This document shows positions 1-13,112 of a DNA stretch of 64,000 nucleotides, piece after piece; within the stretch, counting starts at the first letter, position 1, and each line of letters starts with the position of its first letter. The position numbers and the translations under genes are program-made. Origin of the DNA: Leptodactylus fallax (taxonomy: Eukaryota; Chordata; Amphibia; Anura; Leptodactylidae); NCBI GenBank assembly GCA_947044405.1, contig CAMRHE010001107.1, positions 1 through 64,000 on the forward strand, read 5' to 3'. The notes under the pieces were generated by a model. That model was not told the origin of the DNA and searched no databases. It saw nothing but the letters and a program-made list of their open reading frames with translations.

Positions 1-49
1 ATGCTTCAGTGTCCTCCATACAGTATTAGATGCTTCACAGTGTCCCCCA

Positions 50-1600
50 TACAGTATTAGATGCTTCAGTGTCCCCCACACAGTATTAGATGCCTCAGTG
101 TCCCCCACACAGTATTAGATGCTTCAGTGTCCCCCATACAGTATTACATGCTTCAGTGTCCTCCACACAGTATTAGATGCTTTAGTGTCCCCCCCCATAC
201 AGTATTAGATGCTTCAGTGTCCCCCATACAGTATTAGATGCTTCAGTGTTCCCCATACAGTATTAGATGCTTCAGTGTCCCCCGTACAGTATTAGATGCT
301 TCAGTGTCCCCCCACACAGTATTAGATGCTTCAGTGCCCCCCCACACACAGTATTAGATGCTTCAGTGTCCCCCATACAGTAGTAGATGCTTCAGTGTTC
401 CCCATACAGTATTAGATGCTTCAGTGTCCCCCCCACACAGGATTAGATGCTTCAGTGTCCCCCATACAGTATTAGATGCTTCAGTGTCCCCCACACACTC
501 TTAGATGCTTCAGTGTCCCCCACACAGTCTTAGATGCTTCAGTGTCCCCCATACATTATTAGATGCTTTAGTGTCCCTCATACAGTTTTAGATGCTTCAT
601 GTCCCCCATACAGTATTAGATGCTTCAGTGTCCCCCATACAGTATTAGATGCTTCAGTGTCCCCCACACACTCTTAGATGCTTCAGTGTCCCCCACACAG
701 TCTTAGATGCTTCAGTGTCCCCCATACAGTATTAGATTCTTCAGTGTCCCCCATACAGTATTAGATGCTTCAGTGTCCCCCATACAGTATTAGATGCTTC
801 AGTGTCCCCCATACAGTATTAGATGCTTCAGTGTTCCCCATACAGTATAAGATGCTTCACAGTGTCCCCCCACACAGTATTAGATGCTTCAGTGTCCCCC
901 ATACAGTATTAGATGCTTCAGTGTCACCCATACAGTATTAGATGCTTCAGTGTCCCCCACACAGTATTATATGCTTCAGTGTTCCCCATACAGTATAAGC
1001 TGCCCCCACAGTGCCAGTGTCCCCCACACAGTATTAGATGCTTCAGTGTCCCCCATACAGTATTAGATGCTTCAGTGTCCCCCATACAGTATTAGATGCT
1101 TCAGTGTCCCCCATACAGTATTAGATGCTTCAGTGTCCTCCATACAGTATTAGATGCTTCACAGTGTCCCCCATACAGTATTAGATGCTTCAGTGTCCCC
1201 CACACAGTATTAGATGCTTCAGTGTCCCCCATACAGTATTAGATGCTTCAGTGTCCCCCCCACACAGTATTAGATGCTTCAGTGCCCCCCCACACACAGT
1301 ATTAGATGCTTCAGTGTCCCCCATACAGTAGTAGATGCTTCATTGTCCTCCATACAGTACTAGATGCTTCAGTGTTCCCCATACAGTATTAGATGCTTCA
1401 GTGTCCCCCCCACACAGTATTAGATGCTTCAGTGTCCCCCATACAGTATTAGATGCTTCAGTGTCCCCCATACAGTATTAGATGCTTCAGTGTCCCCCCC
1501 ACACAGTATTAGATGCTTCAGTGTCCCCCATACAGTATTAGATGCTGCAGTGTCCCCCATACAGTATTAGATGCTTCAGTGTCCCCCCCACACAGTATTA
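50..1600. repeat. Large duplicated block within satellite, copy 1
   Basis: The order of rare monomer variants here recurs about 5,166 bp downstream (about 5215-6770). Shared landmarks are TGCCTCAG at 91 and 5255, CACTCTTAG/CACGCTTAG near 495 and 5660, the only TTAGATTCTTC units at 732 and 5898, and the CATTGTCCTCC unit near 1340 and 6507. The copies differ by small C-run changes and by a rearranged stretch near 1000-1020 in copy 1. This is a segmental duplication inside the array, not independent variation. Confidence 0.85.
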
Positions 1601-4600
1601 GATGCTTCAGTGTCCCCCATACAGTATTAGATGCTGCAGTGTCCCCCATACAGTATTAGATGCTTCCAGTGTCCCCCCACACAGTATTAGATGCTTCAGT
1701 GTCCCCCCCCACACAGTATTAGATGCTTCAGTGTCCCCCACACAGTATTAGATGCTTCAGTGTCCCCCATGCAGTATTAGATGCTTCAGTGTCCTCCATA
1801 CAGTATTAGATGCTTCCAGTGTCCCCCACACAGTATTAGATGCTTCAGTGTCCCCCACACAGTATTAGATGCTTCAGTGTCCCCCATACAGTATTAGATG
1901 CTTCAGTGTCCCCCATACAGTATTAGATGCTTCAGTGTCCCCCCACACAGTATTAGATGCTTCAGTGTCCCCCCATACAGTATTAGATGCTTCAGTGTCC
2001 CCCCATACAGTATTAGATGCTTCAGTGTTCCCCATACAGTATTAGATGCTTCAGTGTCCCCCCCACACAGTATTAGATGCTTCAGTGTCCCCCACACAGT
2101 ATTAGATGCTTCAGTGTCCCCCCACGTAGTGCTTCCCCCACACAGTATTAGATGCTTCAGTGTCCCCCACACAGTATTAGATGCTTCAGTGTCCCCCACA
2201 CAGTATTAGATGCTTCAGTGTCCCCCCACAGTCTTAGATGCTTCAGTGTCCCCCACACAGTATTAGATGCTTCGAGTGTCCCCCACACAGTATTAGATGC
2301 TTCAGTGTCCCCCATACAGTATTAGATGCTTCAGTGTCCCCCACACAGTATTAGATGCTTCAGTGTCCCCCACACAGTATTAGATGCTTCAGTGTCCCCC
2401 CATACAGTATTAGATGCTTCAGTGTCCCCCATACAGTATTAGATGCTTCAGTGTCCCCCATACAGTATTAGATGCTTCAGTGTCCCCCATACAGTATTAG
2501 ATGCTCAGTCCCCCATACAGTATTAGATGCTTCAGTGTCCCCCCACACAGTATTAGATGCTTCAGTGTCCCCCCACACAGTATTAGATGCTTCCAGTGTC
2601 CCCCCACACAGTATTAGATGCTTCAGTGTCCCCCATACAGCCAGTATTAGATGCTTCAGTGTCCCCCATACAGTATTAGATGCTTCAGTGTCCCCCATAC
2701 AGTATTAGATGCTTCAGTGTTCCCCATACAGTATTAGATGCTTCACAGTGTCCCCCCCACACAGTATTAGATGCTTCAGTGTCCCCCATACAGTATTAGA
2801 TGCTTCAGTGTCCCCCATACAGTATTAGATGCTTCAGTGTCCCCCCACACAGTATTAGATGCTTCAGTGTCCCCCACACAGTATTAGATGCTTCAGTGTC
2901 CCCCCATACAGTATTAGATGCTTCCAGTGTCCCCCATACAGTATTAGATGCTTCAGTGTCCCCCATACAGTATTAGATGCTTCAGTGTCCCCCCACACAG
3001 TATTAGATGCTTCAGTGTCCCCCATACAGTATTAGATGCTTCAGTGTCCCCCATACAGTATTAGATGCTTCACAGTGTCCCCCATACAGTATTAGATGCT
3101 TCAGTGTCCCCCACACAGTATTAGATGCTTCAGTGTCCCCCACACAGTATTAGATGCTTCAGTGTCCCCCCATACAGTATTAGATGCTTCAGTGTCCCCC
3201 ATACAGTATTAGATGCTTCAGTGTCCCCCCCACACAGTATTAGATGCTTCAGTGTCCCCCCATACAGTATTAGATGCTTCAGTGTCCCCCATACAGTATT
3301 AGATGCTTCAGTGTCCCCCATACAGTATTAGATGCTTCAGTGTCCCCCCATACAGTATTAGATGCTTCAGTGTCCCCCCACACAGTATTAGATGCTTCAG
3401 TGTCCCCCATACAGTATTAGATGCTTCCAGTGTCCCCCATACAGTATTAGATGCTTCAGTGTCCCCCATACAGTATTAGATGCTTCAGTGTCCCCCCCAC
3501 ACAGTATTAGATGCTTCAGTGTCCCCCATACAGTATTAGATGCTTCAGTGTCCCCCATACAGTATTAGATGCTTCAGTGTCCCCCCATACAGTATTAGAT
3601 GCTTCAGTGTCCCCCCACACAGTATTAGATGCTTCAGTGTCCCCCACACAGATATAGATGCTTCAGTGTCCCCCACACAGTATTAGATGCTTCAGTGTCC
3701 CCCCATACAGTATTAGATGCTTCAGTGTCCCCCATACAGTATTAGATGCTTCAGTGTCCCCCATACAGTATTAGATGCTTCAGTGTCCCCCATACAGTAT
3801 TAGATGCTTCAGTGTCCCCCCCATACAGTATTAGATGCTTCAGTGTCCCCCACACAGTATTAGATGCTTCAGTGTCCCCCACACAGTATTAGATGCTTCA
3901 GTGTCCCCCACACAGTATTAGATGCTTCAGTGTCCCCCCATACAGTATTAGATGCTTCAGTGTCCCCCATACAGTATTAGATGCTTCAGTGTCCCCCATA
4001 CAGTATTAGATGCTTCAGTGTCCCCCATACAGTATTAGATGCTTCAGTGTCCCCCATACAGTATTAGATGCTTCAGTGTCCCCCCACACAGTATTAGATG
4101 CTTCAGTGTCCCCCACACAGTATTAGATGCTTCAGTGTCCCCCATACAGTATTAGATGCTTCAGTGTCCCCCATACAGTATTAGATGCTTCAGTGTCCCC
4201 CATACAGTATTAGATGCTTCAGTGTCCCCCATACAGTATTAGATGCTTCAGTGTCCCCCATACAGTATTAGATGCTTCACAGTGTCCCCCCACACAGTAT
4301 TAGATGCTTCAGTGTCCCCCATACAGTATTAGATGCTTCAGTGTCCCCCATACAGTATTAGATGCTTCAGTGTCCCCCACACAGTATTAGATGCTTCAGT
4401 GTCCCCCATACAGTATTAGATGCTTCACAGTGTCCCCCCCACACAGTATTAGATGCTTCAGTGTCCCCCATACAGTATTAGATGCTTCAGTGTCCCCCAT
4501 ACAGTATTAGATGCTTCAGTGTCCCCCCATACAGTATTAGATGCTTCAGTGTCCCCCATACAGTATTAGATGCTTCCAGTGTCCCCCATACAGTATTAGA

Positions 4601-5214
4601 TGCTTCCAGTGTCCCCCCACACAGTATTAGATGCTTCAGTGTCCCCCATACAGTATTAGATGCTTCAGTGTCCCCCCATACAGTATTAGATGCTTCAGTG
4701 CCCCCCCACACAGTATTAGATGCTTCAGTGTCCCCCATACAGTATTAGATGCTTCATTGTCCCCCCCATACAGTATTAGATGCTTCAGTGTCCCCCATAC
4801 AGTATTAGATGCTTCAGTGTCCCCCCCACACAGTATTAGATGCTTCAGTGTCCCCCATACAGTATTAGATGCTTCAGTGTCCCCCATACAGTATTAGATG
4901 CTTCAGTGTCCCCCCCATACAGTATTAGATGCTTCAGTGTCCCCCATACAGTATTAGATGCTTCAGTGTCCCCCATACAGTATTAGATGCTTCAGTGTCC
5001 CCCCCCACACAGTATTAGATGCTTCAGTGTCCCCCATACAGTATTAGATGCTGCAGTGTCCCCCCATACAGTATTAGATGCTTCAGTGTCCCCCCCACAC
5101 AGTATTAGATGCTTCAGTGTCCCCCCCACACAGTATTAGATGCTTCAGTGTCCCCCACACAGTATTAGATGCTTCAGTGTCCCCCATGCAGTATTAGTGC
5201 CCTTCAGGCCCCAT

Positions 5215-6770
5215 ACAGTATTAGATGCTTCAGTGTCCCCCACACAGTATTAGATGCCTCAGTGTCCCCCACACAGTATTAGATGCTTCAGTGTCCCCCA
5301 TACAGTATTACATGCTTCAGTGTCCTCCACACAGTATTAGATGCTTCAGTGTCCCCCCCATACAGTATTAGATGCTTCAGTGTCCCCCATACAGTATTAG
5401 ATGCTTTAGTGTTCCCCATACAGTATTAGATGCTTCAGTGTCCCCCGTACAGTATTAGATGCTTCAGTGTCCCCCCCACACAGTATTAGATGCTTCAGTG
5501 CCCCCCCCCACACACAGTATTAGATGCTTCAGTGTCCCCCATACAGTAGTAGATGCTTCAGTGTTCCCCATACAGTATTAGATGCTTCAGTGTCCCCCCC
5601 ACACAGTATTAGATGCTTCAGTGTCCCCCATACAGTATTAGATGCTTCAGTGTCCCCCACACACGCTTAGATGCTTCAGTGTCCCCCACACAGTCTTAGA
5701 TGCTTCAGTGTCCCCCATACATTATTAGATGCTTTAGTGTCCCTCATACAGTTTTAGATGCTTCATGTCCCCCATACAGTATTAGATGCTTCAGTGTCCC
5801 CCATACAGTATTAGATGCTTCAGTGTCCCCCACACACTCTTAGATGCTTCAGTGTCCCCCACACAGTCTTAGATGCTTCAGTGTCCCCCATACAGTATTA
5901 GATTCTTCAGTGTCCCCCATACAGTATTAGATGCTTCAGTGTCCCCCATACAGTATTAGATGCTTCAGTGTCCCCCATACAGTATTAGATGCTTCAGTGT
6001 TCCCCATACAGTATAAGATGCTTCACAGTGTCCCCCCCACACAGTATTAGATGCTTCAGTGTCCCCCATACAGTATTAGATGCTTCAGTGTCACCCATAC
6101 AGTATTAGATGCTTCAGTGTCCCCCACACAGTATTATATGCTTCAGTGTTCCCCATACAGTATAAGATGCTTCACAGTGTCCCCCCCCCACACAGTATTA
6201 GATGCTTCAGTGTCCCCCATACAGTATTAGATGCTTCAGTGTCCCCCATACAGTATTAGATGCTTCAGTGTCCCCCATACAGTATTAGATGCTTCAGTGT
6301 CCTCCATACAGTATTAGATGCTTCACAGTGTCCCCCATACAGTATTAGATGCTTCAGTGTCCCCCACACAGTATTAGATGCTTCAGTGTCCCCCATACAG
6401 TATTAGATGCTTCAGTGTCCCCCCCCACACAGTATTAGATGCTTCAGTGCCCCCCCACACACAGTATTAGATGCTTCAGTGTCCCCCATACAGTAGTAGA
6501 TGCTTCATTGTCCTCCATACAGTATTAGATGCTTCAGTGTTCCCCATACAGTATTAGATGCTTCAGTGTCCCCCCCACACAGTATTAGATGCCTCAGTGT
6601 CCCCCATACAGTATTAGATGCTTCAGTGTCCCCCATACAGTATTAGATGCTTCACAGTGTCCCCCATACAGTATTAGATGCTTGAGTGTCCCCCACACAG
6701 TATTAGATGCTTCAGTGTCCCCCCCACACAGTATTAGATGCTTCAGTGTCCCCCATACAGTATTAGATGC
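5215..6770. repeat. Large duplicated block within satellite, copy 2
   Basis: Second copy of the variant series at 50-1600, at an offset of 5,164 to 5,166 bp for the markers checked. The left junction falls next to an aberrant unit at about 5195-5212 where the monomer reads TTAGTGCCCTTCAGGCC, which may mark the recombination breakpoint. Confidence 0.85.
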
Positions 6771-7669
6771 TGCAGTGTCCCACATACAGTTTTAGATGCT
6801 TCAGTGTCCCCCCCACACAGTATTAGATGCTTCAGTGTCCCCCCCCACACAGTATTAGATGCTTCAGTGTCCCCCACACAGTATTAGATGCTTCAGTGTC
6901 CCCCATACAGTATTAGATGCTGCAGTGTCCCCCATACAGTATTAGATGCTTCAGTGTCCCCCCCACACAGTATTAGATGCTTCAGTGTCCCCCATACAGT
7001 ATTAGATGCTTCACAGTGTCCCCCATACAGTATTAGATGCTTGAGTGTCCCCCACACAGTATTAGATGCTTCAGTGTCCCCCCCACACAGTATTAGATGC
7101 TTCAGTGTCCCCCATACAGTATTAGATGCTGCAGTGTCCCCCATACAGTATTAGATGCTTCAGTGTCCCCCCCACACAGTATTAGATGCTTCAGTGTCCC
7201 CCCCCACACAGTATTAGATGCTTCAGTGTCCCCCACACAGTATTAGATGCTTCAATGTCCCCCATACACAGTATTAGATGCTTCAGTGTCCCCCATACAG
7301 TATTAGATGCTTCAGTGTCCCCCATACAGTATTAGATGCTTCAGTGTCCCCCATACAGTATTAGATGCTTCAGTGTCCCCCATACAGTATTAGATGCTTC
7401 AGTGTCCCCCATACAGTATTAGATGCTTCAGTGTCCTCCATACAGTATTAGATGCTTCACAGTGTCCCCCATACAGTATTAGATGCTTCAGTGTCCCCCA
7501 CACAGTATTAGATGCTTCAGTGTCCCCCACACAGTATTAGATGCTTCAGTGTCCCCCACACAGTATTAGATGCTTCAGTGTCCCCCATACATTATTAGAT
7601 GCTTCAGTGTCCCCCACACAGGATTAGATGCTTCAGTGTCCCCCATACAGTATTAGATGCTTCAGTTTT

Positions 7670-9250
7670 CCCCATACAGTATTAGATGCTTCAGTTTTCC
7701 CCATACAGTATTAGATGCTTCAGTGTCCCCCATACAGTATTAGATGCTTCAGTGTCCCCCAAACAGTATTAGATGCTTCATTGTCCCCTACACAGTATTA
7801 GATGCTTCAGTGTCCCCCACACAGTATTAGATGCTTCAGTGTCCCCCACACAGTATTAGATGCTTCAGTGTCCCCCACACAGTATTAGATCCTTCAGTGT
7901 CCCCCACACAGTATTAGATGCTTCAGTGTCCCCCACACAGGATTAGATGCTTCAGTGTCCCCCATACAGTATTAGATGCTTCAGTTTTCCCCATACAGTA
8001 TTAGATGCTTCAGTTTTCCCCATACAGTATTAGATGCTTCAGTGTCCCCCATACAGTATTAGATGCTTCAGTGTCCCCCACACAGTATTAGATGCTTCAT
8101 TGTCCCCTACACAGTATTAGATGCTTCAGTGTCCCCCACACAGTATTAGATGAATCAGTGTCCCCCATACAGTATTAGATGCTTCAGTTTTCCCCATACA
8201 GTATTAGATGCTTCAGTGTCCCCCATACAGTATTAGATGCTTCAGTGTCCTCCATACAGTATTAGATGCTTCAGTGTCCCCCATACAGTATTAGATGCTC
8301 CACAGTGTCCCCCATACAGTATTAGATGCTTCAATGTCCCCCATACAGTATTAGATGCTTCAGTGTCCCCCATACAGTATTAGATGCTTCAGTGTCCCCC
8401 ACACAGTCTTAGATGCTTCAGTGTCCCCCCCCCCACACAGTATTAGATGCTTCAGTGTCCCCCATACAGTATTAGATGCTTCAGTTTTCCCCATACAGTA
8501 TTAGATGCTTCAGTGTCCCCCATACAGTATTAGATGCTTCAGTGTCCCCCAAACAGTATTAGATGCTTCATTGTCCCCTACACAGTATTAGATGCTTCAG
8601 TGTCCCCCACACAGTATTAGATGCTTCAGTGTCCCCCACACAGTATTAGATGCTTCAGTGTCCCCCACACAGTATTAGATGCTTCAGTGTCCCCCACACA
8701 GTATTAGATGCTTCAGTGTCCCCCACACAGGATTAGATGCTTCAGTGTCCCCCATACAGTATTAGATGCTTCAGTTTTCCCCATACAGTATTAGATGCTT
8801 CAGTTTTCCCCATACAGTATTAGATGCTTCAGTGTCCCCCATACAGTATTAGATGCTTCAGTGTCCCCCACACAGTATTAGATGCTTCATTGTCCCCTAC
8901 ACAGTATTAGATGCTTCAGTGTCCCCCACACAGTATTAGATGAATCAGTGTCCCCCATACAGTATTAGATGCTTCAGTTTTCCCCATACAGTATTAGATG
9001 CTTCAGTGTCCCCCATACAGTATTAGATGCTTCAGTGTCCTCCATACAGTATTAGATGCTTCAGTGTCCCCCATACAGTATTAGATGCTCCACAGTGTCC
9101 CCCATACAGTATTAGATGCTTCAATGTCCCCCATACAGTATTAGATGCTTCAGTGTCCCCCATACAGTATTAGATGCTTCAGTGTCCCCCCACACAGTCT
9201 TAGATGCTTCAGTGTCCCCCCCCCCACACAGTATTAGATGCTTCAGTGTC
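7670..9250. repeat. 790-bp higher-order repeat, two consecutive copies
   Basis: Rare markers recur at a spacing of 790 to 791 bp: CCAAACAG (7759 and 8549), GATGAATCAG (8150 and 8940), the CAGGATTAG unit (about 7938 and 8728), CAGTCTTAG (8404 and 9195) and the long C-run unit (about 8421 and 9212). This makes two tandem copies, roughly 7670-8460 and 8460-9250, each about 27 monomers long. It is a higher-order repeat superimposed on the 29-bp monomer. Confidence 0.88.
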
Positions 9251-9397
9251 CACCATACAGTAGTAGATGCTTCAGTGTCCCCCATACAGTATTAGATGCT
9301 TCAGTGTTCCCCATACAGTGTTAGATGCTTCAGTGTCCCCCACACAGTCTTACATGCTTCAGTGTCCCCCATACAGTATTAGATGCTTCAGTGTCCC

Positions 9398-10012
9398 TGT
9401 TAAATAATATTATTCTACAATATTCAAGACCTTTAAGGATTAATTGTATTCTGCTGACATAACTCTTGTAACTTATGGTGCATGGGTATGGATAGGGTAT
9501 GACTATTTTAGTATTGTCCAAATACAGTAGTAGAAAGTATGAGGATGTTGGGGAACACCCCCCTTTCATGAATATAAATGACTGACAGACACACATGTCT
9601 GCGTCTCACTCTCGGTGGGGGTCTCCCTCTCCCTGTGGGGATCTGTCCCTGTCTCTCACTTTGGGTGTCTCCCTCTTCCGACCTGTCTACTCCCTCTAAG
9701 ACCTTGGAAAGGATGGCAGAATCGTCCTGCAGAAGACCAACACACATTGATGAATAAGCATGAGCCAAGATGATGCAAGAGATCCATATTGAAGAAACCT
9801 AACTCTACACTTCTAAGAAATGTAAGACATTGACTGATATTTCTGTTATGCTGGAAGGATTACATGTATCTGTTTTTCCATGAAAACTTCAATAAATTTC
9901 CATGTTTTATATGAAGCAGAGTCCTCCAATAATGTTACCTTATGGGTCAACACATGAGTAAGGATTTCATTCAATTGTAGACTATTTTACAGTTTACAGA
10001 CATTATTTTACA
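9398..10012 (+). mobile_element. Solo LTR, 615 bp, inserted in the satellite
   Basis: The sequence starts TGTTAAATAATATT and ends ATTATTTTACA, so it has TG...CA termini with a short imperfect inverted repeat. It is flanked on both sides by GTCCC (9393-9397 and 10013-10017), a 5-bp target-site duplication taken from the satellite monomer. It carries a TATAAAT box (9573-9579) and an AATAAA polyadenylation signal (9891-9896) on the plus strand, which sets the orientation. A second copy lies at 38432-39045 on the minus strand. No internal retroviral or retrotransposon coding sequence is present, as expected after LTR-LTR recombination. I cannot say from the LTR alone whether the family is an endogenous retrovirus or a Gypsy-type element. 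Confidence 0.93.
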
Positions 10013-13000
10013 GTCCCCCACACAGTCTTAGATGCTTCAGTGTCCCCCACACAGTCTTAGATGCTTCACAGTGTCCCCCATACAGTATTAGATGCTTCAG
10101 TGTCCCCCACACAGTATTAGATGCTTCAGTGTCCCCCACACAGTATTAGATGCTTCAGTCTCCCCCATACAGTATTAGATGCTTCAGTGTCCTCCACACA
10201 GTATTAGATGCTTCAGTGTCCCCCCATACAGTATTAGATGCTTCAGTGTCCCCCATACAGTATTAGATGCTTCAGTGTCCCCCACACAGTATTAGATGCT
10301 TCAGTGTCCCCCATACAGTAGTAGATGCTTCAGTGTCCCCCATACAGTATTAGATGCTTCAGTGTCCCCCATACAGTATTAGATGCTTCAGTGTCCCCCA
10401 TACAGTATTAGATGCTTGAGTGTCCCCCACACAATATTAGATGCTTCAGTGTCCCCCATACAGTATTAGATGCTTCAGTGTCCCCCATACAGTATTAGAT
10501 GCTTCAGTGTCCCCCACACACTCTTAGATGCTTCAGTGTCCCCCCCCACACAGTATTAGATGCTTCAGTGTCCCCCCCACACAGTATTAGATGCTTCAGT
10601 GTCCCCCATACAGTATAAGATGCTTCACAGTGTCCCCCCCACACAGTATTAGATGCTTCAGTGTCCCCCATACAGTATTAGATGCTTCAGTGTTCCCCAT
10701 ACAGTATTAGATGCTTTAGTGTCCCTCATACAGTTTTAGATGCTTCATGTCCCCCATACAGTATTAGATGCTTCAGTGTCCCCCACACACTCTTAGATGC
10801 TTCAGTGTCCCCCACACAGTCTTAGATGCTTCAGTGTCCCCCATACAGTAATTGATGCTTCAGTGTCCCCCACACAGTATTAGATGCTTCAGTGTTCCCC
10901 ATACAGTATAAGATGCTTCACAGTGTCCCCCCCCACAGTATTAGATGCTTCAGTGTCCCCCATACAGTATTAGATGCTTCAGTATCCCCCATACAGTATT
11001 AGATGCCTCAGTGTCCCCCACACAGTATTAGATGCTGCAGTGTTCCCCATACAGTATAAGATGCTTCACAGTGTCCCCCCCACACAGTATTAGATGCTTC
11101 AGTGTCCCCCATACAGTATTAGATGCTTCAGTGTCCCCCATACAGTATTAGATGCTTCAGTGTCCCCCATACAGTATTAGATGCTTCAGTGTCCCCCATA
11201 CAGTATTAGATGCTTCAGTGTTCCCCATACAGTATTAGATGCTTCAGTGTCCCCCATACAGTATTAGATGCTTCAGTGTTCCCCATACAGTATTAGATGC
11301 TTTAGTGTCCCTCATACAGTTTTAGATGCTTCATGTCCCCCATACAGTATTAGATGCTTCAGTGTCCCCCACACACTCTTAGATGCTTCAGTGTCCCCCA
11401 CACAGTCTTAGATGCTTCAGTGTCCCCCATACAGTATTAGATGCTTCAGTGTCCCCCATACAGTATTAGATGCTTCAGTGTCCCCCATACAGTATTAGAT
11501 GCTTCAGTGTTCCCCATACAGTATTAGATGCTTCACAGTGTCCCCCCCACACAGTATTAGATGCTTCAGTGTCCCCCATACAGTATTAGATGCTTCAGTG
11601 TTCCCCATACAGTATTAGATGCTTTAGTGTCCCTCATACAGTATTAGATGCTTCAGTGTCCTCCACACAGTATTAGATGCTTCAGTGTCCCCCATACAGT
11701 ATTAGATGCTTTAGTGTCCCAAATACAGTATTAGATGCTTCAGTGTCCCCCATACAGTATTAGATGCTTCAGTGTTCCCCATACAGTATAAGATGCTTCA
11801 CAGTGTCCCCCCACACACAGTATTAGATGCTTCAGTGTCCCCCATACAGTAGTAGATGCTTCAGTGTTCCCCATACAGTATTAGATGCTTTAGTGTCCCC
11901 CATACAGTATTAGATGCTTCAGTGTCCCCCATACAGTATTAGATGCTTCAGTGTTCCCCATACAGTATTAGATGCTTCACAGTGTCCCCCCCCACACAGT
12001 ATTAGATGCTTCAGTGTCCCCCATACAGTATTAGATGCTTCAGTGTTCCCCATACAGTATTAGATGCTTTAGTGTCCCTCATACAGTTTTAGATGCTTCA
12101 TGTCCCCCATACAGTATTAGATGCTTCAGTGTCCCCCACACACTCTTAGATGCTTCAGTGTCCCCCACACAGTCTTAGATGCTTCAGTGTCCCCCATACA
12201 GTATTAGATGCTTCAGTGTCCCCCATACAGTATTAGATGCTTCAGTGTCCCCCATACAGTATTAGATGCTTCAGTGTTCCCCATACAGTATTAGATGCTT
12301 CACAGTGTCCCCCCCCCACACAGTATTAGATGCTTCAGTGTCCCCCATACAGTATTAGATGCTTCAGTGTTCCCCATACAGTATTAGATGCTTTAGTGTC
12401 CCTCATACAGTATTAGATGCTTCAGTGTCCTCCACACAGTATTAGATGCTTCAGTGTCCCCCATACAGTATTAGATGCTTTAGTGTCCCCCATACAGTAT
12501 TAGATGCTTCAGTGTCCCCCATACAGTATTAGATGCTTCAGTGTTCCCCATACAGTATAAGATGCTTCACAGTGTCCCCCCCCACACAGTATTAGATGCT
12601 TCAGTGTCCCCCATACAGTAGTAGATGCTTCAGTGTTCCCCATACAGTATTAGATGCTTCACAGTGTCCCCCCCACACAGTATTAGATGCTTCAGTGTCC
12701 CCCATACAGTATTAGATGCTTCAGTGTTCCCCATACAGTATTAGATGCTTTAGTGTCCCTCATACAGTATTAGATGCTTCAGTGTCCTCCACACAGTATT
12801 AGATGCTTCAGTGTCCCCCATACAGTATTAGATGCTTTAGTGTCCCCCATACAGTATTAGATGCTTCAGTGTTCCCCATACAGTATAAGATGCTTCACAG
12901 TGTCCCCCCCCCACACAGTATTAGATGCTTCAGTGTCCCCCCATACAGTAGTAGATGCTTCAGTGTTCCCCATACAGTATTAGATGCTTTAGTGTCCCTC

Positions 13001-13112
13001 ATACAGTATTAGATGCTTCAGTGTCCCCCACACAGTATTAGATGCTTCAGTGTCCCCCACACAGTATTAGATGCTTCAGTGTCCTCCATACAGTATTAGA
13101 TGCTTCAGTGTC
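10013..13112. repeat. 29-bp C-rich satellite, right block
   Basis: Continuation of the same monomer array after the LTR, roughly 105 units. A composite block recurs: a CAGTTTTAG unit, then TTCATGTCC, then a CACACTCTTAG unit. It appears at about 10731, 11317 and 12084 (spacings 586 and 767 bp), so this block has its own higher-order pattern. The last recognisable monomer ends near 13112. Confidence 0.97.

Larger units (their letters stand above)
1..9397. repeat. 29-bp C-rich satellite, left block
   Basis: Uninterrupted head-to-tail array. The monomer starts CAGTGTCCCCC and ends TTAGATGCTT, with a basic length of 29 bp. Units vary in three ways: C-run length (about 4 to 9), CATACAG versus CACACAG, and an extra CA giving TTCACAGTG. 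Rarer variants are GTTCCCC, TTTTCCCC, CAGTCTTAG, CAGTAGTAG and TTAGATTC. By length over period the block holds roughly 320 units (an estimate). It runs off the left edge, so its true size is unknown. Long open frames on both strands are a by-product of the repeat and I do not read them as genes. It matches the short tandem inside the hAT element at 40248-40372. Confidence 0.98.

Noticed and set aside
884..7154. Long open frames on both strands in the satellite
   Set aside because: They are rotations of the 29-bp unit; C-run indels alter the frame and every frame meets the TAG of TTAGATG within a few units. No protein-like composition beyond the repeat.
1..9397. CRISPR-like regular direct repeats
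   Set aside because: There are no unique spacers; units are directly contiguous and the surrounding DNA is eukaryotic.
9508..9768. Coding frame inside the solo LTR
   Set aside because: It lies within a sequence with LTR ends, TATA box and AATAAA, and the frame is not the same in the second LTR copy.
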